This document shows, piece after piece, positions 40,824 through 51,910 of a stretch of DNA of 64,000 nucleotides. The notes beneath the pieces are model-generated. The model did no database searches. It was not told where the DNA came from and saw only the letters and a list, made by a program, of their open reading frames with translations. Numbering within the stretch: the stretch's first letter is position 1; the number at the start of each line of letters is the position of its first letter. Origin of the DNA: Bradyrhizobium lablabi (GTDB taxonomy: Bacteria > Pseudomonadota > Alphaproteobacteria > Rhizobiales > Xanthobacteraceae). The stretch is taken from assembly GCF_900141755.1 (NCBI RefSeq), contig NZ_LT670844.1, positions 4,588,001-4,652,000 of the forward strand, in the 5' to 3' direction. The translations under genes were made by a program, and so were the position numbers.

Positions 40824-42053
40824 ATGCCAGACACACTGATCAAGGTCGATCTCACGAAATCGGCTTACGAAAACGACATGATCCATAATCGCTGGCACCC
40901 CGATGTCCCGATGGTGGCGTGGGTCAGCCCGGGCGACGACTTCATCATCGAGACCTATGACTGGACCGGGGGCTTCATCAAGAACAACGATTCGGCCGAC
41001 GACGTACGCGACATCGATTTGTCGATCGTGCATTTCCTGTCCGGCCCGATCGGCGTCAAGGGCGCCGAGCCCGGCGATCTCCTGGTGGTCGATCTGCTCG
41101 ATGTCGGGCCGTTGAAGGAAAGCATGTGGGGGTTTAACGGCTTCTTCTCGAAGAAGAACGGCGGCGGCTTCCTGACCGATCATTTCCCGCTGGCGCAGAA
41201 ATCGATCTGGGACATCAAAGGCCTCTACACCTCGTCGCGTCATGTTCCCGGCGTGAATTTCGCAGGCCTGATCCATCCCGGCCTGATCGGCTGTCTGCCG
41301 GATCCGAAATTGCTCGCGACCTGGAACGAGCGCGAGACCGCGCTGATTGCGACCAATCCGACGCGGGTGCCCGGGCTCGCCAATCCGCCGTTCGCCCCGA
41401 CCGCGCATGCCGGTCAGGCGAAGGGCGATGCCAAGGCCAAGATCGGCGCCGAAGGCGCGCGCACGGTGCCGCCACGCGAACATGGCGGCAATTGCGACAT
41501 CAAGGACCTGTCGCGCGGCTCGAAGATCTATTTCCCGGTCTATGTGCCCGGCGGCGGGCTCTCGATGGGCGATTTGCATTTCAGCCAGGGCGACGGCGAG
41601 ATCACCTTCTGCGGCGCGATCGAGATGGCGGGCTGGCTGCATCTCAAGGTCGACATCATCAAGGACGGCGTTTCGAAATACGGCATCAAGAATCCCGTGT
41701 TCAAACCGTCGCCGATCACGCCGAACTACAAGGACTATCTGATCTTCGAGGGCATCTCGGTCGACGAGCAGGGCAAGCAGCATTATCTCGACGTCCATAT
41801 CGCCTACCGGCAGGCCTGCCTGAACGCCATCGAGTACCTCAAGAAGTTCGGCTATTCCGGCGCGCAGGCCTACTCGATCCTCGGGACGGCGCCGTGCCAG
41901 GGCCATATCTCCGGCGTGGTCGACGTGCCGAACGCCTGCGCCACGCTGTGGCTGCCGACCGAAATCTTCGACTTCGACATCATGCCGTCGTCGGCCGGCC
42001 CGATCAAACACATCAAGGGCGACATCCAGATGCCGCTGTCACCGGACAAATAG
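40824..42053 (+). CDS. fmdA: Formamidase/acetamidase FmdA
   Basis: A 409-residue member of the FmdA/AmdA family, which hydrolyses formamide or acetamide to ammonium and the acid. The length is standard. Family segments include HNRWHPDVPMVAWVSPG near the start, the GVNFAGLIHPGLIGCLPD region, the PREHGGNCDIKDL metal/active-site loop, and FSQGDGEITFCGAIEM. The enzyme is cytoplasmic and forms oligomers in known cases. GGGGAG precedes the ATG at 40824. It sits in the urt operon, so imported urea or amide is delivered to it. Urea itself is not an FmdA substrate, so the transporter may also carry short amides. Confidence 0.94.
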   Translation: MPDTLIKVDLTKSAYENDMIHNRWHPDVPMVAWVSPGDDFIIETYDWTGGFIKNNDSADDVRDIDLSIVHFLSGPIGVKGAEPGDLLVVDLLDVGPLKESMWGFNGFFSKKNGGGFLTDHFPLAQKSIWDIKGLYTSSRHVPGVNFAGLIHPGLIGCLPDPKLLATWNERETALIATNPTRVPGLANPPFAPTAHAGQAKGDAKAKIGAEGARTVPPREHGGNCDIKDLSRGSKIYFPVYVPGGGLSMGDLHFSQGDGEITFCGAIEMAGWLHLKVDIIKDGVSKYGIKNPVFKPSPITPNYKDYLIFEGISVDEQGKQHYLDVHIAYRQACLNAIEYLKKFGYSGAQAYSILGTAPCQGHISGVVDVPNACATLWLPTEIFDFDIMPSSAGPIKHIKGDIQMPLSPDK

Positions 42054-42068
42054 AGTCTCTTTGTTTGC

Positions 42069-42140
42069 GCATGATCTCCGCGCAAACGCGTTCCGCGTTT
42101 GTCGCGAGGGAAAACCGGTACCCACTTTTCCGGATCATGC
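42069..42140. repeat. Palindromic GCATGATC-type intergenic repeat
   Basis: Begins GCATGATCTCCGCGC and ends CCGGATCATGC, with internal GCAAACGCG ... CGCGTTTG arms and the word AAAACCGGTACCCACTTTTCC. This is the widespread rhizobial intergenic palindrome. It lies between fmdA and fmdB and may affect the stability of the transcript. Confidence 0.85.
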
Positions 42141-42236
42141 TTTAGCTCCCTGCGCGACGGGGTGCGGGACGGTCGCGTTACTGGCCGCCCCGCATCCGCC
42201 GTCCGCGAGATCTTAAGTGAATGGCGAGGACGTCAC

Positions 42237-42575
42237 ATGCCGGTCTACGAGTATCTCTGCAATGATTGCGGCCCGTTCACGGACATGCGGCCGATGGCCG
42301 AATGCGACGCGCCGCACGACTGTCCGCAATGCGCCGGCGTATCGCCGCGCGTGATCCTGACCGCGCCGAATTTCTCCTGCATGCCGGCAGCTTCGCGCAA
42401 GGCCCACGCCACCAATGAGCGCGCAGCCAACGCCCCAAAAACCCTCGGCGAATTCAAGGCCTCGCATGGGGCCGGCTGCGGCTGTTGCTCGACCAAGCCC
42501 TCGCGTCTTGTCAGGCAAACTCGAGGCGGCGCAAAGAGTTTTCCGACCGCGCGGCCGTGGATGATCAGCCACTGA
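42237..42575 (+). CDS. fmdB: FmdB-family zinc-ribbon protein
   Basis: A 112-residue protein. The N-terminal MPVYEYLCNDCG, followed by a second CPQC, forms the FmdB zinc ribbon (Cys8, Cys11, Cys29, Cys32). FmdB was named as a putative regulator of amide use; its true role is not well fixed. A further Cys-rich GCGCC run lies at about residues 82-86, and the C-terminus is long and basic compared with short FmdB proteins. GAGGA lies six bases before the ATG at 42237. A palindromic repeat separates it from fmdA, but the order fmdA-fmdB is conserved in such loci. Confidence 0.85.
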   Translation: MPVYEYLCNDCGPFTDMRPMAECDAPHDCPQCAGVSPRVILTAPNFSCMPAASRKAHATNERAANAPKTLGEFKASHGAGCGCCSTKPSRLVRQTRGGAKSFPTARPWMISH

Positions 42576-42626
42576 CGGTTGCTTTTCTTGACCTCGGCCC
42601 GCGAAGAGCGGGGCGAGGGAGCTATC

Positions 42627-44135
42627 TCAGGCGTCCGCGGATCGCGAGGTCAGTTCGGCCCCGTTGCCATTGATGACGAAGTTTGGATGGCTGTTGAGCG
42701 GCCCGGTTGCCGCATCCCGCGTCAGCGGAACCGACAGCCGGCAAACCAGGCCTTCCGGACGCCAGTCGAATTCGGCTTGTCCACCAAGTTGGGATTCGAT
42801 GCTGGCGATCACGCTTCTTGTGCCGAATCCGCGCGATAGAGGTTTCTGGACAACAGGGCCATCCCTTTCTTCCCACAGCATCCGGAGAAAATCCGCCTCG
42901 ATCCACCAATTGATGGAGATGCGGCCCGATACCGCGGAGAGGGCGCCATACTTGGCCGAATTGGTGACCAGCTCGTGCAGGGCCAATGCCAGCGTTTGCG
43001 CGGTGGCCGGCTGCAGCCGAACATTCGAACCGCCGAAGGCGATCTGATCGCCGGTGGAATAGGGCGCGAGCTCTTCATCGACCAGCCGTCCCATTTCCGC
43101 CCCCTGCCAGTTCGACAAGGAGAGAACGGTATGCACCCGGGCCAGCGCGTTGATCCGCCCTTCCACGGCCTGGATGTAATCCTTGACGTTCTCGCTTCGC
43201 GTCAGCCGGACGATGGATTGCGCCAGCGCCAGCGCGTTCTTGGCGCGGTGGTCGACCTCCCGGGCCAGCAGATTTTGCCGCTCTTCCGCGCGCTTCCGTT
43301 CGGTGATGTCGACGGTGACGCCGCTGACGCGCATCACACGGCCGCCTCTGTCTATGGTCGCGGCTGCGGTGCCGACGCACCAGCGAACCTCGCCGTCGGG
43401 CCGGGTGATCCGAAATTCCGCTTCATATGATTTGGCGCCCTTGTTGAACTGGGCCATCGCCTTGCGGAGCTCGTCGATATCGTCAGAATGAAGCAGCGCC
43501 TGAACGCTTGCCGGCGTCACGGCAAACGTCTCCGGATCGACGCCAAAGATGCGGTATTGCCCCTCGTCCCACATCCAGTCGCCGTTGACCCAGTCCCAAT
43601 CCCATGAGCCCATTCTGCCGGCCGCAAGCGCCAGGCTGCGGCGCTGTTCGCTTTCGAGCAGCCTTGCGTTCGATTGCTCCAGTTCCGCGGTGCGGGCGCG
43701 AACGCGATCTTCCAGCTCGGCGTTGAACCGCTCCAGTTGCCGGGTCTTGCGGTAGAGTTCGGCGAACACCCGGATCTTGGCGCGCAACACCTCCGGAATA
43801 ACCGGGACCGGAACGTAGTCGACCGCGCCCATCTCGTAGCCGCGAAGCCGGTCCAGATCGGAGACCTGAATGGCGGAAATGAAAATCATCGCCGTCTTCT
43901 GGAAGCGGGGATGCTCGCGGATCATCGCCGCGAGCTCGAAGCCGTCGAGCTCCGGCATGCAGACGTCGACCAGAATGACGGCGACCTCGTTCTTGAGCAA
44001 ATATTCGAGCGCCTCGCGTCCGGACGTCGCTGCGGCGAGGTTTTCCCCGAGTTCCTTCAGAATAACCTCGTAGGCCAACAGCTTGGCCGGCTGATCATCG
44101 ACCAGAAGGATGTTTACTTTTTCATGATCCATCAT
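42627..44135 (-). CDS. REC-PAS-HWE histidine kinase
   Basis: A 502-residue kinase. The receiver domain (about 7-125) has Asp14-Asp15 and phospho-acceptor Asp57 in ILVDVCMPE. A coiled coil (about 125-170) leads to a PAS domain with WDWDWVNGDW and the PAC end SGVTVDITERK (about 170-281). An HWE/HisKA_2 kinase follows, with the phospho-His at 296 in REVDHRAKNAL, the HELVTNSAKYGAL ATP lid and a WEERDG segment. A receiver at the N-terminus means it is driven by an upstream kinase, most simply the HAMP-array kinase whose stop codon abuts it. GTG at 44147 directly after that stop and ATG at 44135 or 44132 are the possible starts. Confidence 0.88.
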   Translation of the reverse strand: MMDHEKVNILLVDDQPAKLLAYEVILKELGENLAAATSGREALEYLLKNEVAVILVDVCMPELDGFELAAMIREHPRFQKTAMIFISAIQVSDLDRLRGYEMGAVDYVPVPVIPEVLRAKIRVFAELYRKTRQLERFNAELEDRVRARTAELEQSNARLLESEQRRSLALAAGRMGSWDWDWVNGDWMWDEGQYRIFGVDPETFAVTPASVQALLHSDDIDELRKAMAQFNKGAKSYEAEFRITRPDGEVRWCVGTAAATIDRGGRVMRVSGVTVDITERKRAEERQNLLAREVDHRAKNALALAQSIVRLTRSENVKDYIQAVEGRINALARVHTVLSLSNWQGAEMGRLVDEELAPYSTGDQIAFGGSNVRLQPATAQTLALALHELVTNSAKYGALSAVSGRISINWWIEADFLRMLWEERDGPVVQKPLSRGFGTRSVIASIESQLGGQAEFDWRPEGLVCRLSVPLTRDAATGPLNSHPNFVINGNGAELTSRSADA

Positions 44136-44147
44136 CTGGTTGACCAC

Positions 44148-47100
44148 TCAGCGGTGTAGCCACATGCGGATGGCGAGGAGCAACTGCTCGGTATTGACCG
44201 GCTTCGCCAGATAATCGGAGGCCCCGGCCTCGAGGCACTTCTCGCGATCGCCTTTCATCGCTTTGGCCGTCAGTGCGATGATCGGGAGCCGGCGGAACGC
44301 CGGGTTCTCGCGGATCACCCCGATCGTCTGATAGCCGTCCATCTGCGGCATCATGATATCCATCAGGACGATGGCGATTTCGGGGTGCGACCCGACCAGC
44401 GCGACCGCCTCGCTGCCCGTCGTTGCGGTGAGGACCTTCATGCCGCGGCGTTCCAGCACGCTGGACAGCGCGAAGATGTTGCGGGCATCGTCGTCGACCA
44501 GCAGCGCGGTCCGGCCGACGAGATCCTCGTCGGAACTGTTGAGTCTCTCCAGCATGCGCTGCTTTTCGGTCGGCAGATCCGTGATCACGCGATGCAGGAA
44601 CAGCGACGTCTCGTCCAATAGCCGCTCCGGCGACTCCACGCCCTTGACCACGATGCTGCGCGCCATCGTATGCAGTTCCGCGTCCTCTTCGACCGAAAGC
44701 TCGCGACCGGTGAAGACGATGACGGGCACGTTGGACAAGGCTTCGTCGTTGCGGATGTTGTCGAGCACCTCGAAACCGCTCATGTCTGGAAGCCGCAAAT
44801 CGAGCACCACGCAATCGCAGGGGTTTTCGCGCAGGGTGGAGAGTGCCCCGGCACCGGTGTCGGTCGTGACGATCTCAATGTCGTGATGGTCCAGAAGTTC
44901 CCTGATGCTCATCTGTTCCGCCGCATTATCCTCCACAATCAAGAGCCGCTTGCGGCGGGGCTTGGCGTATTCCTTGATCTGGGACAGCGCCGCGCTGACG
45001 CCTTCGGTCGTGGTCGGCTTGCTGACATAGGAGAACGCGCCGCGCGCCAAAGCGTGCTGCTTGTCTTCGTCCAGCGTGACGATTTGAACCGGGATGTGCC
45101 GCGTCAGCGGGTTATGCTTGAGCTGGCTGAGCACGGTCCAGCCGAGCATGTCGGGCAGGAACACATCGAGCGAAACCGCGGTGGGCTGGAATTGCTTGGC
45201 GAGTTCCAGGGCTTCCGTGCCGCGCGCCGCGACCAGAACCTTGAAGCCCTTGTCGCGCGCCAGATCGATCAGAACGCGTGCATAATGCGGGTCGTCCTCG
45301 ACGATCAAAAGAATGGCATCTCCGGGATCGAGGTTCAGCCGGTCGTCCGGAAGTTGTTCGATGACCCGCTCTTGCGGCGCCACCTGCAGCGCTGGTGCCG
45401 CGGCATATTGGGACAGGTTACTGGCTCGCGGAGCTACCGTCGGTCCGGAATATTTCAACGGCAGATAGAGCACGAAAGTAGATCCCTTGCCGGGGGTGCT
45501 CTGCAGATGGATTTCGCCGCCGAGCAGGCTTGCGAGCTCGCGGCTGATGGCAAGGCCCAGGCCGGTGCCGCCATATTTGCGGCTGGTGCCGGCATCGGCC
45601 TGTTGAAATGCCTCGAAGATCAGCTTCTGCTTTTCCGCGGGAATGCCGATGCCGGTATCGGATACCTCAAAGGCAATCACGGCGGGGGCGTGGTTGAGAA
45701 CCGGATGCTCGCCGCTCCAACCCGCGACCACCGCCGAAACCCTCAGGCGCACGCCGCCCTCTGCGGTGAACTTGAACGCGTTCGATAGCAGGTTCTTCAA
45801 GACCTGCTGCAAGCGCTTGGAGTCGGTGACGATGCTGCGTCCCAGATTGGGATCGACCTCGACGGTAAACGACAATTGCCGGTTTTCCGCTTCGTGCCGG
45901 AACGGGCGTCCCACCGTCTCCAAGAGGTTGGAGGTGAGAATTTCCTCCGCATCCACCGTCACCGTTCCCGACTCGATCTTGGACAGGTCGAGAATGTCGC
46001 TGATCAGGTTCAACAGGTCAGTGCCGGCGCCGTGGATGGTGCGGGCAAACTCGACCTGCTTGGGAGACAAATTGCCGTCCGGATTTTCGGTGAGCTGCTG
46101 GCCGAGGATCAGGATGCTGTTGAGCGGGGTTCGCAGCTCGTGCGACATGTTGGCCAGGAATTCGGATTTGTACTTCGATGTCAGTGAGAGCTCGGTCGCC
46201 TTTTCCTCGAGAGCGCGCCGCGCCTGTTCGATTTCCTGGTTCTTGCGTTCGACTTCGACGTTGCGTTCGGCGAGCTGCTGCGCCTTCTGCTCGAGCTGCT
46301 CGTTGGTCTGCTGCAACTCCTTCTGCTGCGTCTGCAGCTCGCCGGCGAGCTGCTGGGATTGCTTGAGCAGGCCTTCGGTCTGCATGGTGGCTTCGATCGA
46401 GTTGAGCACGATGCCGATACTGTCGGTGAGTTGCTCCAGGAAGGTCATCTGCGACGTCGTGAACGAGGTGACCGAAGCAAGCTCGATGACGGCCTTGACC
46501 TGGTTCTCGAACAGCACCGGAAGCACCACGAGATTCTTCGGCACCACCCGTAATAGCGCCGAATTGACCGGCACTGCGTCGGTCGGGATATCGGACACCA
46601 GCCGCTGGCGCTTGTCCATCGCGCATTGCCCGATCAGCCCTTCGCCGAACTGCACGATATGCTGGTGGGGAATCAGGCCGTCGCCGGCGTAAGCCGAAAG
46701 CAGGCGCAGCTGCGGATTGTCCTCATTTTCGACCTGGTAGATCACGCCCATGTGGGCATTCACCAGCGGCGTCAATTCGGTCAGCAGCAGCCGGCCGACG
46801 GTCGTCAGATCGCGCTGACCCTGCAGCATGTTGGTGAATTTGGCGAGGTTGGTCTTCAGCCAATCCTGCTCGGTATTGACGTCGGTGGTGAGCCTGAGAT
46901 TGCCGATCATCGTATTGATGTTGTCTTTGAGCTCGGCGACTTCGCCCCTGGCGTCGACCTGGATCGAACGGGTCAGGTCGCCCTTTGTCACCGCGGTCGC
47001 CACTTCCGCGATGGCGCGAACCTGCGAGGTCAGGTTGGCCGCCAGCAGGTTGACGTTGCCGGTCAGATCCTTCCAGGTGCCAGCGGCGCCGGGCACGTTG

Positions 47101-50100
47101 GCCTGGCCGCCAAGACGGCCTTCGACGCCGACTTCGCGCGCCACGCTGGTGACCTGATCGGCGAATGTCGCGAGCGTCTCGGTCATATTGTTGATGGTGT
47201 CGGCGAGAGCCGCGACTTCGCCCTTCGACTTCACGGTCAGATTCTGCTTCAGGTCGCCGTTGGCGACGGCGGTCACGACCTTGACGATGCCGCGCACCTG
47301 CTCGGTCAAATTGGCTGCCATGAAGTTCACGGTATCGGTCAGATCCTTCCAGGTGCCGGCCACGCCGGGGACCTGCGCCTGTCCGCCGAGCTTGCCCTCG
47401 GTGCCGACCTCGCGCGCGACGCGCGTCACCTCGCCGGCGAAAGCATTCAGCTGGTCGACCATCGTGTTGATGGTGTTTTTGAGTTCCAAAATCTCGCCCT
47501 TGACGTCGACGGTGATTTTGCGCGACAGGTCGCCGCGTGCCACGGCGGTCGTCACTTCGGCGATGTTGCGGACTTGGGTGGTGAGGTTAGCGGCGAGCAG
47601 GTTGACGTTATCGGTGAGGTCCTTCCAGGTGCCGCCGACGCCGGGCACCACGGCCTGACCGCCCAAGCGTCCCTCGGTGCCGACTTCGCGCGCGACGCGC
47701 GTCACTTCGGCCGCGAACGAGCGCAGCTGCTCGACCATGGTATTCAAGGTGTCCTTGAGCAGCAGGATTTCGCCGCGCACGTCGACCGTGATCTTTTTCG
47801 AGAGGTCGCCGCCGGCGATCGCGGTCGCGACTTCCGCGATGTTGCGGACCTGCGCGGTCAGGTTCGAGGCCATGAAGTTGACGTTGTCGGTGAGGTCCTT
47901 CCAGGTGCCGGCAACTTCGGGCACTTCGGCCTGACCGCCGAGCTTGCCTTCGGTGCCGACCTCGCGCGCCACGCGCGTCACTTCGGACGCGAAGGCGTTG
48001 AGCTGGTCGACCATGGTGTTGATGGTATTCTTCAGTTCGAGGATTTCGCCCTTCACGTCCACCGTGATCTTGCGTGACAGGTCGCCGCGCGCCACGGCGG
48101 TCGTCACTTCGGCGATGTTGCGGACTTGGGCTGTCAGATTGCCCGCCATCGAGTTCACGCTGTCGGTGAGGTCCTTCCAGGTGCCGGCAACGCCGGGCAC
48201 GTTGGCCTGACCGCCGAGGCGGCCTTCGGTGCCGACCTCGCGCGCCACGCGCGTCACCTCACCGGCGAAGCGGTTGAGCTGATCGACCATGGTGTTCAGC
48301 GTTTCCTTGAGCTGCAGGATCTCGCCGCGCACGTCGACCGTGATCTTGCGCGACAGGTCGCCGCCGGCGATCGCGGTCGCCACTTCCGCGATGTTGCGGA
48401 CCTGGGCGGTCAGGTTGCCCGCCATCGAGTTGACGCTGTCCGTCAGATCTTTCCAGGTGCCGGCGACGCCGGTCACCTGAGCCTGGCCGCCGAGCTTGCC
48501 GTCCGTGCCGACTTCGCGCGCCACACGCGTGACTTCGGACGCGAACGCATTTAGCTGGTCGACCATGGTGTTCAGCGTTTCCTTCAGTTGAAGGATTTCG
48601 CCCGACACGTTGACGGTGATCTTCTTCGACAGGTCGCCCTTCGCCACGGCGGTCGCGACTTCCGCGATGTTGCGGACCTGGCCGGTGAGGTTACTGGCCA
48701 TCGAGTTGACGCTGTCGGTTAGGTCTTTCCAGGTGCCGGCGACGCCGCGCACCAGCGCCTGACCGCCCAGCTTGCCTTCGGTGCCGACCTCGCGCGCGAC
48801 GCGCGTCACTTCACCGGCGAACGCATTGAGCTGATCGACCATGGTGTTGATGGTGTCTTTCAGCTCAAGGATTTCACCGCGGACGTCGACCGTGATCTTT
48901 TTCGAGAGGTCGCCATTGGCGACCGCGGTCGTCACTTCCGCGATGTTGCGGACCTGTGCCGTCAGATTGCTCGCCATCGAGTTGACGCTCTCGGTCAGGT
49001 CCTTCCAGGTGCCGGCGACGCCGAGCACGTTGGCCTGTCCGCCCAGCCTTCCGTCGGTCCCGACTTCGCGCGCGACGCGCGTCACTTCGCCGGCGAACGC
49101 GTTGAGCTGGTCGACCATGGTGTTGAGCGTTTCCTTCAATTGCAGGATTTCGCCCGACACGTTCACTGTGATTTTCTTGGAAAGGTCGCCGCCGGCGATC
49201 GCGGTCGCGACATCGGCGATGTTGCGGACCTGAGCCGTCAGGTTCGACGCCATGAAGTTGACGTTGTCGGTGAGGTCCTTCCAGGTACCGGCAACACCGG
49301 GCACCTGGGCCTGGCCGCCGAGCTTGCCTTCGGTGCCGACTTCGCGGGCAACACGCGTCACTTCCGACGCGAATGAATTGAGCTGATCGACCATCGTGTT
49401 GATGGTGTCCTTCAGCTCGAGGATTTCGCCGCGGACATCGACAGTGATTTTTCGCGACAAGTCGCCGCGGGCAACAGCGGTCGTGACGTTGGCGATATTG
49501 CGGACCTGCGCCGTAAGGTTGCCGCACATCGCATTCACTGAGTCCGTCAAATCCTTCCACGTGCCGGCGACGCCGGGGACGATGGCCTGACCGCCGAGCT
49601 TGCCGTCGGTGCCGACCTCGCGGGCAACGCGCGTGACTTCGGATGCGAACGAGCGAAGCTGATCGACCATCGTGTTGATGGCTTCTTTCAGCTGCAGGAT
49701 CTCGCCGCGGACGTCGACTGTGATCTTCTTCGACAAATCGCCATTGGCCACCGCGATCGTGACCTCGGCGATGTTGCGAACCTGGCCGGTGAGATTGTTG
49801 GCCATGGAATTGACGCTCTCGGTCAAATCCTTCCAGACGCCCGTCACTTCGGGGACCTGCGCCTGACCGCCGAGCTTGCCCTCGGTGCCGACTTCGCGCG
49901 CCACCCGCGTCACCTCGGAGGTGAACACGCTGAGCTGCTTGATCATGGTGTTGACGATATTCGCCGACTGTAAAAATTCGCCGCCCAGCGGGCGGCCATC
50001 GACATCGAGTTGAACGGTTTGCAGAAGGTCGCCTTGCGCGACCGCGGCAACCGCGCGCGTCACCTCGCGTGTCGGCCACAGCAGATCGTCGATCAGCGTG

Positions 50101-50429
50101 TTGACCGAGCCCTCCATGTCGGCCCAGGAGCCAGAGGCTAGGCCGAACTTGACGCGCTGCCGGGTCTTGCCTTCGCGGCCGACAACCTGACCGACCCGCT
50201 CGAGTTGCTGCGACATCCGCTGATTGGCGGCGACGATTTCGTTGAACGTATCGGCGATCTTGCCTTCGATGCCGAGATGATCGCCGGTCATGCGTACCGA
50301 GAAGTCTCCGCTGCGCATCGCCTGCAGCGCGTGAAGCAATTCCTGCGAAGGGTCCGGCTTGCCGTTGCTGTAAGGCTTGTCTTTTGTGCGACGCCGGGTG
50401 GATGGAGCGGCGGAGCCGAGATCAGCCAT
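44148..50429 (-). CDS. Giant HAMP-array hybrid histidine kinase
   Basis: A 2093-residue soluble-looking kinase with no membrane helix or signal peptide. Residues 1-172 contain three degenerate HAMP-like segments. Residues 173-1184 are eleven tandem modules of exactly 92 residues, each a HAMP pair around [13 protein letters not shown] and GEIL. A GAF domain follows (about 1195-1345), then a long coiled coil (about 1350-1420). HisKA has His1430 in SHELRTP, with HATPase to about 1660. Three receivers have phospho-acceptors at Asp1755, Asp1877 and Asp2024. The layout resembles fungal group III kinases (Nik1/Os-1 type) that sense osmotic stress through HAMP repeats. AGGGGAA precedes the ATG at 50429. 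The REC-PAS-HWE kinase follows directly. Confidence 0.92.
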   Translation of the reverse strand: MADLGSAAPSTRRRTKDKPYSNGKPDPSQELLHALQAMRSGDFSVRMTGDHLGIEGKIADTFNEIVAANQRMSQQLERVGQVVGREGKTRQRVKFGLASGSWADMEGSVNTLIDDLLWPTREVTRAVAAVAQGDLLQTVQLDVDGRPLGGEFLQSANIVNTMIKQLSVFTSEVTRVAREVGTEGKLGGQAQVPEVTGVWKDLTESVNSMANNLTGQVRNIAEVTIAVANGDLSKKITVDVRGEILQLKEAINTMVDQLRSFASEVTRVAREVGTDGKLGGQAIVPGVAGTWKDLTDSVNAMCGNLTAQVRNIANVTTAVARGDLSRKITVDVRGEILELKDTINTMVDQLNSFASEVTRVAREVGTEGKLGGQAQVPGVAGTWKDLTDNVNFMASNLTAQVRNIADVATAIAGGDLSKKITVNVSGEILQLKETLNTMVDQLNAFAGEVTRVAREVGTDGRLGGQANVLGVAGTWKDLTESVNSMASNLTAQVRNIAEVTTAVANGDLSKKITVDVRGEILELKDTINTMVDQLNAFAGEVTRVAREVGTEGKLGGQALVRGVAGTWKDLTDSVNSMASNLTGQVRNIAEVATAVAKGDLSKKITVNVSGEILQLKETLNTMVDQLNAFASEVTRVAREVGTDGKLGGQAQVTGVAGTWKDLTDSVNSMAGNLTAQVRNIAEVATAIAGGDLSRKITVDVRGEILQLKETLNTMVDQLNRFAGEVTRVAREVGTEGRLGGQANVPGVAGTWKDLTDSVNSMAGNLTAQVRNIAEVTTAVARGDLSRKITVDVKGEILELKNTINTMVDQLNAFASEVTRVAREVGTEGKLGGQAEVPEVAGTWKDLTDNVNFMASNLTAQVRNIAEVATAIAGGDLSKKITVDVRGEILLLKDTLNTMVEQLRSFAAEVTRVAREVGTEGRLGGQAVVPGVGGTWKDLTDNVNLLAANLTTQVRNIAEVTTAVARGDLSRKITVDVKGEILELKNTINTMVDQLNAFAGEVTRVAREVGTEGKLGGQAQVPGVAGTWKDLTDTVNFMAANLTEQVRGIVKVVTAVANGDLKQNLTVKSKGEVAALADTINNMTETLATFADQVTSVAREVGVEGRLGGQANVPGAAGTWKDLTGNVNLLAANLTSQVRAIAEVATAVTKGDLTRSIQVDARGEVAELKDNINTMIGNLRLTTDVNTEQDWLKTNLAKFTNMLQGQRDLTTVGRLLLTELTPLVNAHMGVIYQVENEDNPQLRLLSAYAGDGLIPHQHIVQFGEGLIGQCAMDKRQRLVSDIPTDAVPVNSALLRVVPKNLVVLPVLFENQVKAVIELASVTSFTTSQMTFLEQLTDSIGIVLNSIEATMQTEGLLKQSQQLAGELQTQQKELQQTNEQLEQKAQQLAERNVEVERKNQEIEQARRALEEKATELSLTSKYKSEFLANMSHELRTPLNSILILGQQLTENPDGNLSPKQVEFARTIHGAGTDLLNLISDILDLSKIESGTVTVDAEEILTSNLLETVGRPFRHEAENRQLSFTVEVDPNLGRSIVTDSKRLQQVLKNLLSNAFKFTAEGGVRLRVSAVVAGWSGEHPVLNHAPAVIAFEVSDTGIGIPAEKQKLIFEAFQQADAGTSRKYGGTGLGLAISRELASLLGGEIHLQSTPGKGSTFVLYLPLKYSGPTVAPRASNLSQYAAAPALQVAPQERVIEQLPDDRLNLDPGDAILLIVEDDPHYARVLIDLARDKGFKVLVAARGTEALELAKQFQPTAVSLDVFLPDMLGWTVLSQLKHNPLTRHIPVQIVTLDEDKQHALARGAFSYVSKPTTTEGVSAALSQIKEYAKPRRKRLLIVEDNAAEQMSIRELLDHHDIEIVTTDTGAGALSTLRENPCDCVVLDLRLPDMSGFEVLDNIRNDEALSNVPVIVFTGRELSVEEDAELHTMARSIVVKGVESPERLLDETSLFLHRVITDLPTEKQRMLERLNSSDEDLVGRTALLVDDDARNIFALSSVLERRGMKVLTATTGSEAVALVGSHPEIAIVLMDIMMPQMDGYQTIGVIRENPAFRRLPIIALTAKAMKGDREKCLEAGASDYLAKPVNTEQLLLAIRMWLHR
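46878..49913 (-). repeat. Eleven 276-bp coding tandem repeats (HAMP modules)
   Basis: The 3036 bases encode eleven consecutive 92-residue units with no length change between copies. Copies are close at the protein level but differ at many third positions, so the array is old or maintained by selection rather than freshly amplified. The last two units on the C-terminal side are the most divergent. The array produces long shadow frames on the opposite strand. Confidence 0.92.
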
Positions 50430-50784
50430 GGCATTCCCCTTCAGCAATGCGTATTCGAATCGAGCACGTAGAAAATTTTTCCCGGCATCAAATCGCGCAG
50501 CCGCGCTTAAATCAAGCGAGAAACCGCAAGTCTTTCAGATGTTTAGGTTCCATAAATTGGGACGAAGCGGAACAATTCCGGAGCGGAACTTTTGTTCCCG
50601 CAGGCGAAAAGAATATTTCAATATTGTTGATGGAGATCAAAAAGCAGCAAATCTGATCATCGCGACGCTTTCAAGGCCGCGCTCCAGATCGTCTGGTCTG
50701 CCTTCCCTCGCGCCAGCAGCAACTGTTCGGGCGATAGCTCAACCAGATCGTTTTCGCTACGCTTAAGGAAGGGGGATAGCCGAG
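50430..50784. other. 355-bp divergent intergenic region
   Basis: Lies between the HAMP-array kinase and the maleylacetate reductase gene and must hold promoters for both. The part from about 50460 to 50650 is clearly richer in A and T than its surroundings. I see no repeat, RNA or credible gene in it; short open frames have no ribosome site. Confidence 0.55.
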
Positions 50785-51882
50785 ATGGATGCCTTCGTTT
50801 TCGAAACGCTGCCGGGCCGGGTGGTGTTCGGGCCAAATACGCTCGACCAATTGCCGCAAGAGATCGAAAAACTCGGGGCCAAACGCGCGCTGGTGTTGTC
50901 CACGCCGCAGCGGCAGGGGCTTGCGCAGGACATTGCGAACCGCCTCGGCGATCGCTGCGCCGGAATTTTCGCAGGTGCGGTGATGCATGTGCCGGTCGAA
51001 GTCGCGCATGCCGCGCGCGAGGAGGCCGAGCGCCTCGGCGCCGATTGCGTGGTGGCCGCGGGCGGCGGTTCGACTATCGGGCTCGGCAAGGCGATCGCGC
51101 TGCATTCGAGTTTGCCGATCCTCGCCATCCCCACCACCTATGCCGGCTCCGAGATGACGCCGATCTACGGGCTCACCGAAAACGGCCTGAAGAAGACCGG
51201 ACGCGACCAGCGGGTGCTGCCGAAGACGGTGATCTATGATCCGAATCTCACGCTCGACCTTCCGCCGGGGATTTCGGTCACTAGCGGATTCAACGCCATC
51301 GCCCATGCGGTCGAAGCGCTTTATTCCAACCAGCCCAATCCGATCACGGCGATGATGGCCGAGGACGGCATCCGGGCGCTGGCGTCGGGAATGCCGCGTG
51401 TGGCCAGAAACCCCAGGGGTCTGGAAGGCCGCAGCGAGTGCCTCTACGGCGCCTGGCTGTGCGGATCGGTGCTCGGAACCAGCGGGATGGCGCTTCACCA
51501 CAAGCTGTGCCACGTGTTGGGCGGAAGCTGGAATTTGCCGCACGCCGAAACCCACACCGTCGTCTTGCCGCACGTGGTCGCCTTCAACTACGCCGCGGCG
51601 CCGCGGGCGATGAAGCGGATCGAGCGCGCCATGGGTACTACCAACGCGGCGAGTGGAATCTTCGATCTGATGACGCAGTTGAACGCGCCGCTGTCTTTAC
51701 GGGAAATCGGGATGAACCACGACGATCTCGATCGCGCCGCCTCGCTGGTCATGGAGCAGCCCTATTACAACCCGCGGCCTGCCACCCGCGAGGATATTGT
51801 CCGGTTGCTGGATGATGCGTTCCTCGGCTGGCGGCCGGCGATGCAACCCCCCGGCGACCGCAAGCCTCAGGCCAAGGCTTAG
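50785..51882 (+). CDS. Maleylacetate reductase (iron-alcohol-dehydrogenase family)
   Basis: A 365-residue protein of the maleylacetate reductase branch of group III alcohol dehydrogenases. The VFGPNTL opening, AAGGGSTIGLGKAIAL cofactor loop, IPTTYAGSEMTPIYG segment and HHKLCHVLGG plus HAETHTVVLPHV metal region all fit. It reduces maleylacetate to 3-oxoadipate with NAD(P)H, the last step of hydroxyquinol, resorcinol and chlorocatechol pathways. The rest of such a pathway (dioxygenase, hydroxylase) is not next to it; the PhyH gene downstream is not part of it by family. The ATG at 50785 has GGGGGA upstream. Confidence 0.9.
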   Translation: MDAFVFETLPGRVVFGPNTLDQLPQEIEKLGAKRALVLSTPQRQGLAQDIANRLGDRCAGIFAGAVMHVPVEVAHAAREEAERLGADCVVAAGGGSTIGLGKAIALHSSLPILAIPTTYAGSEMTPIYGLTENGLKKTGRDQRVLPKTVIYDPNLTLDLPPGISVTSGFNAIAHAVEALYSNQPNPITAMMAEDGIRALASGMPRVARNPRGLEGRSECLYGAWLCGSVLGTSGMALHHKLCHVLGGSWNLPHAETHTVVLPHVVAFNYAAAPRAMKRIERAMGTTNAASGIFDLMTQLNAPLSLREIGMNHDDLDRAASLVMEQPYYNPRPATREDIVRLLDDAFLGWRPAMQPPGDRKPQAKA

Positions 51883-51910
51883 GGCGTTCTCCGCACCAAA
51901 CGGGCCACAT

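Noticed and set aside
46626..48077. Long plus-strand frame with internal repeats opposite the kinase
   Set aside because: It mirrors the 276-bp HAMP modules; its repeats are explained by the coding array on the other strand.
46878..49913. CRISPR-like or satellite repeat
   Set aside because: The 276-bp repeats are in frame, without spacers, and encode HAMP modules.
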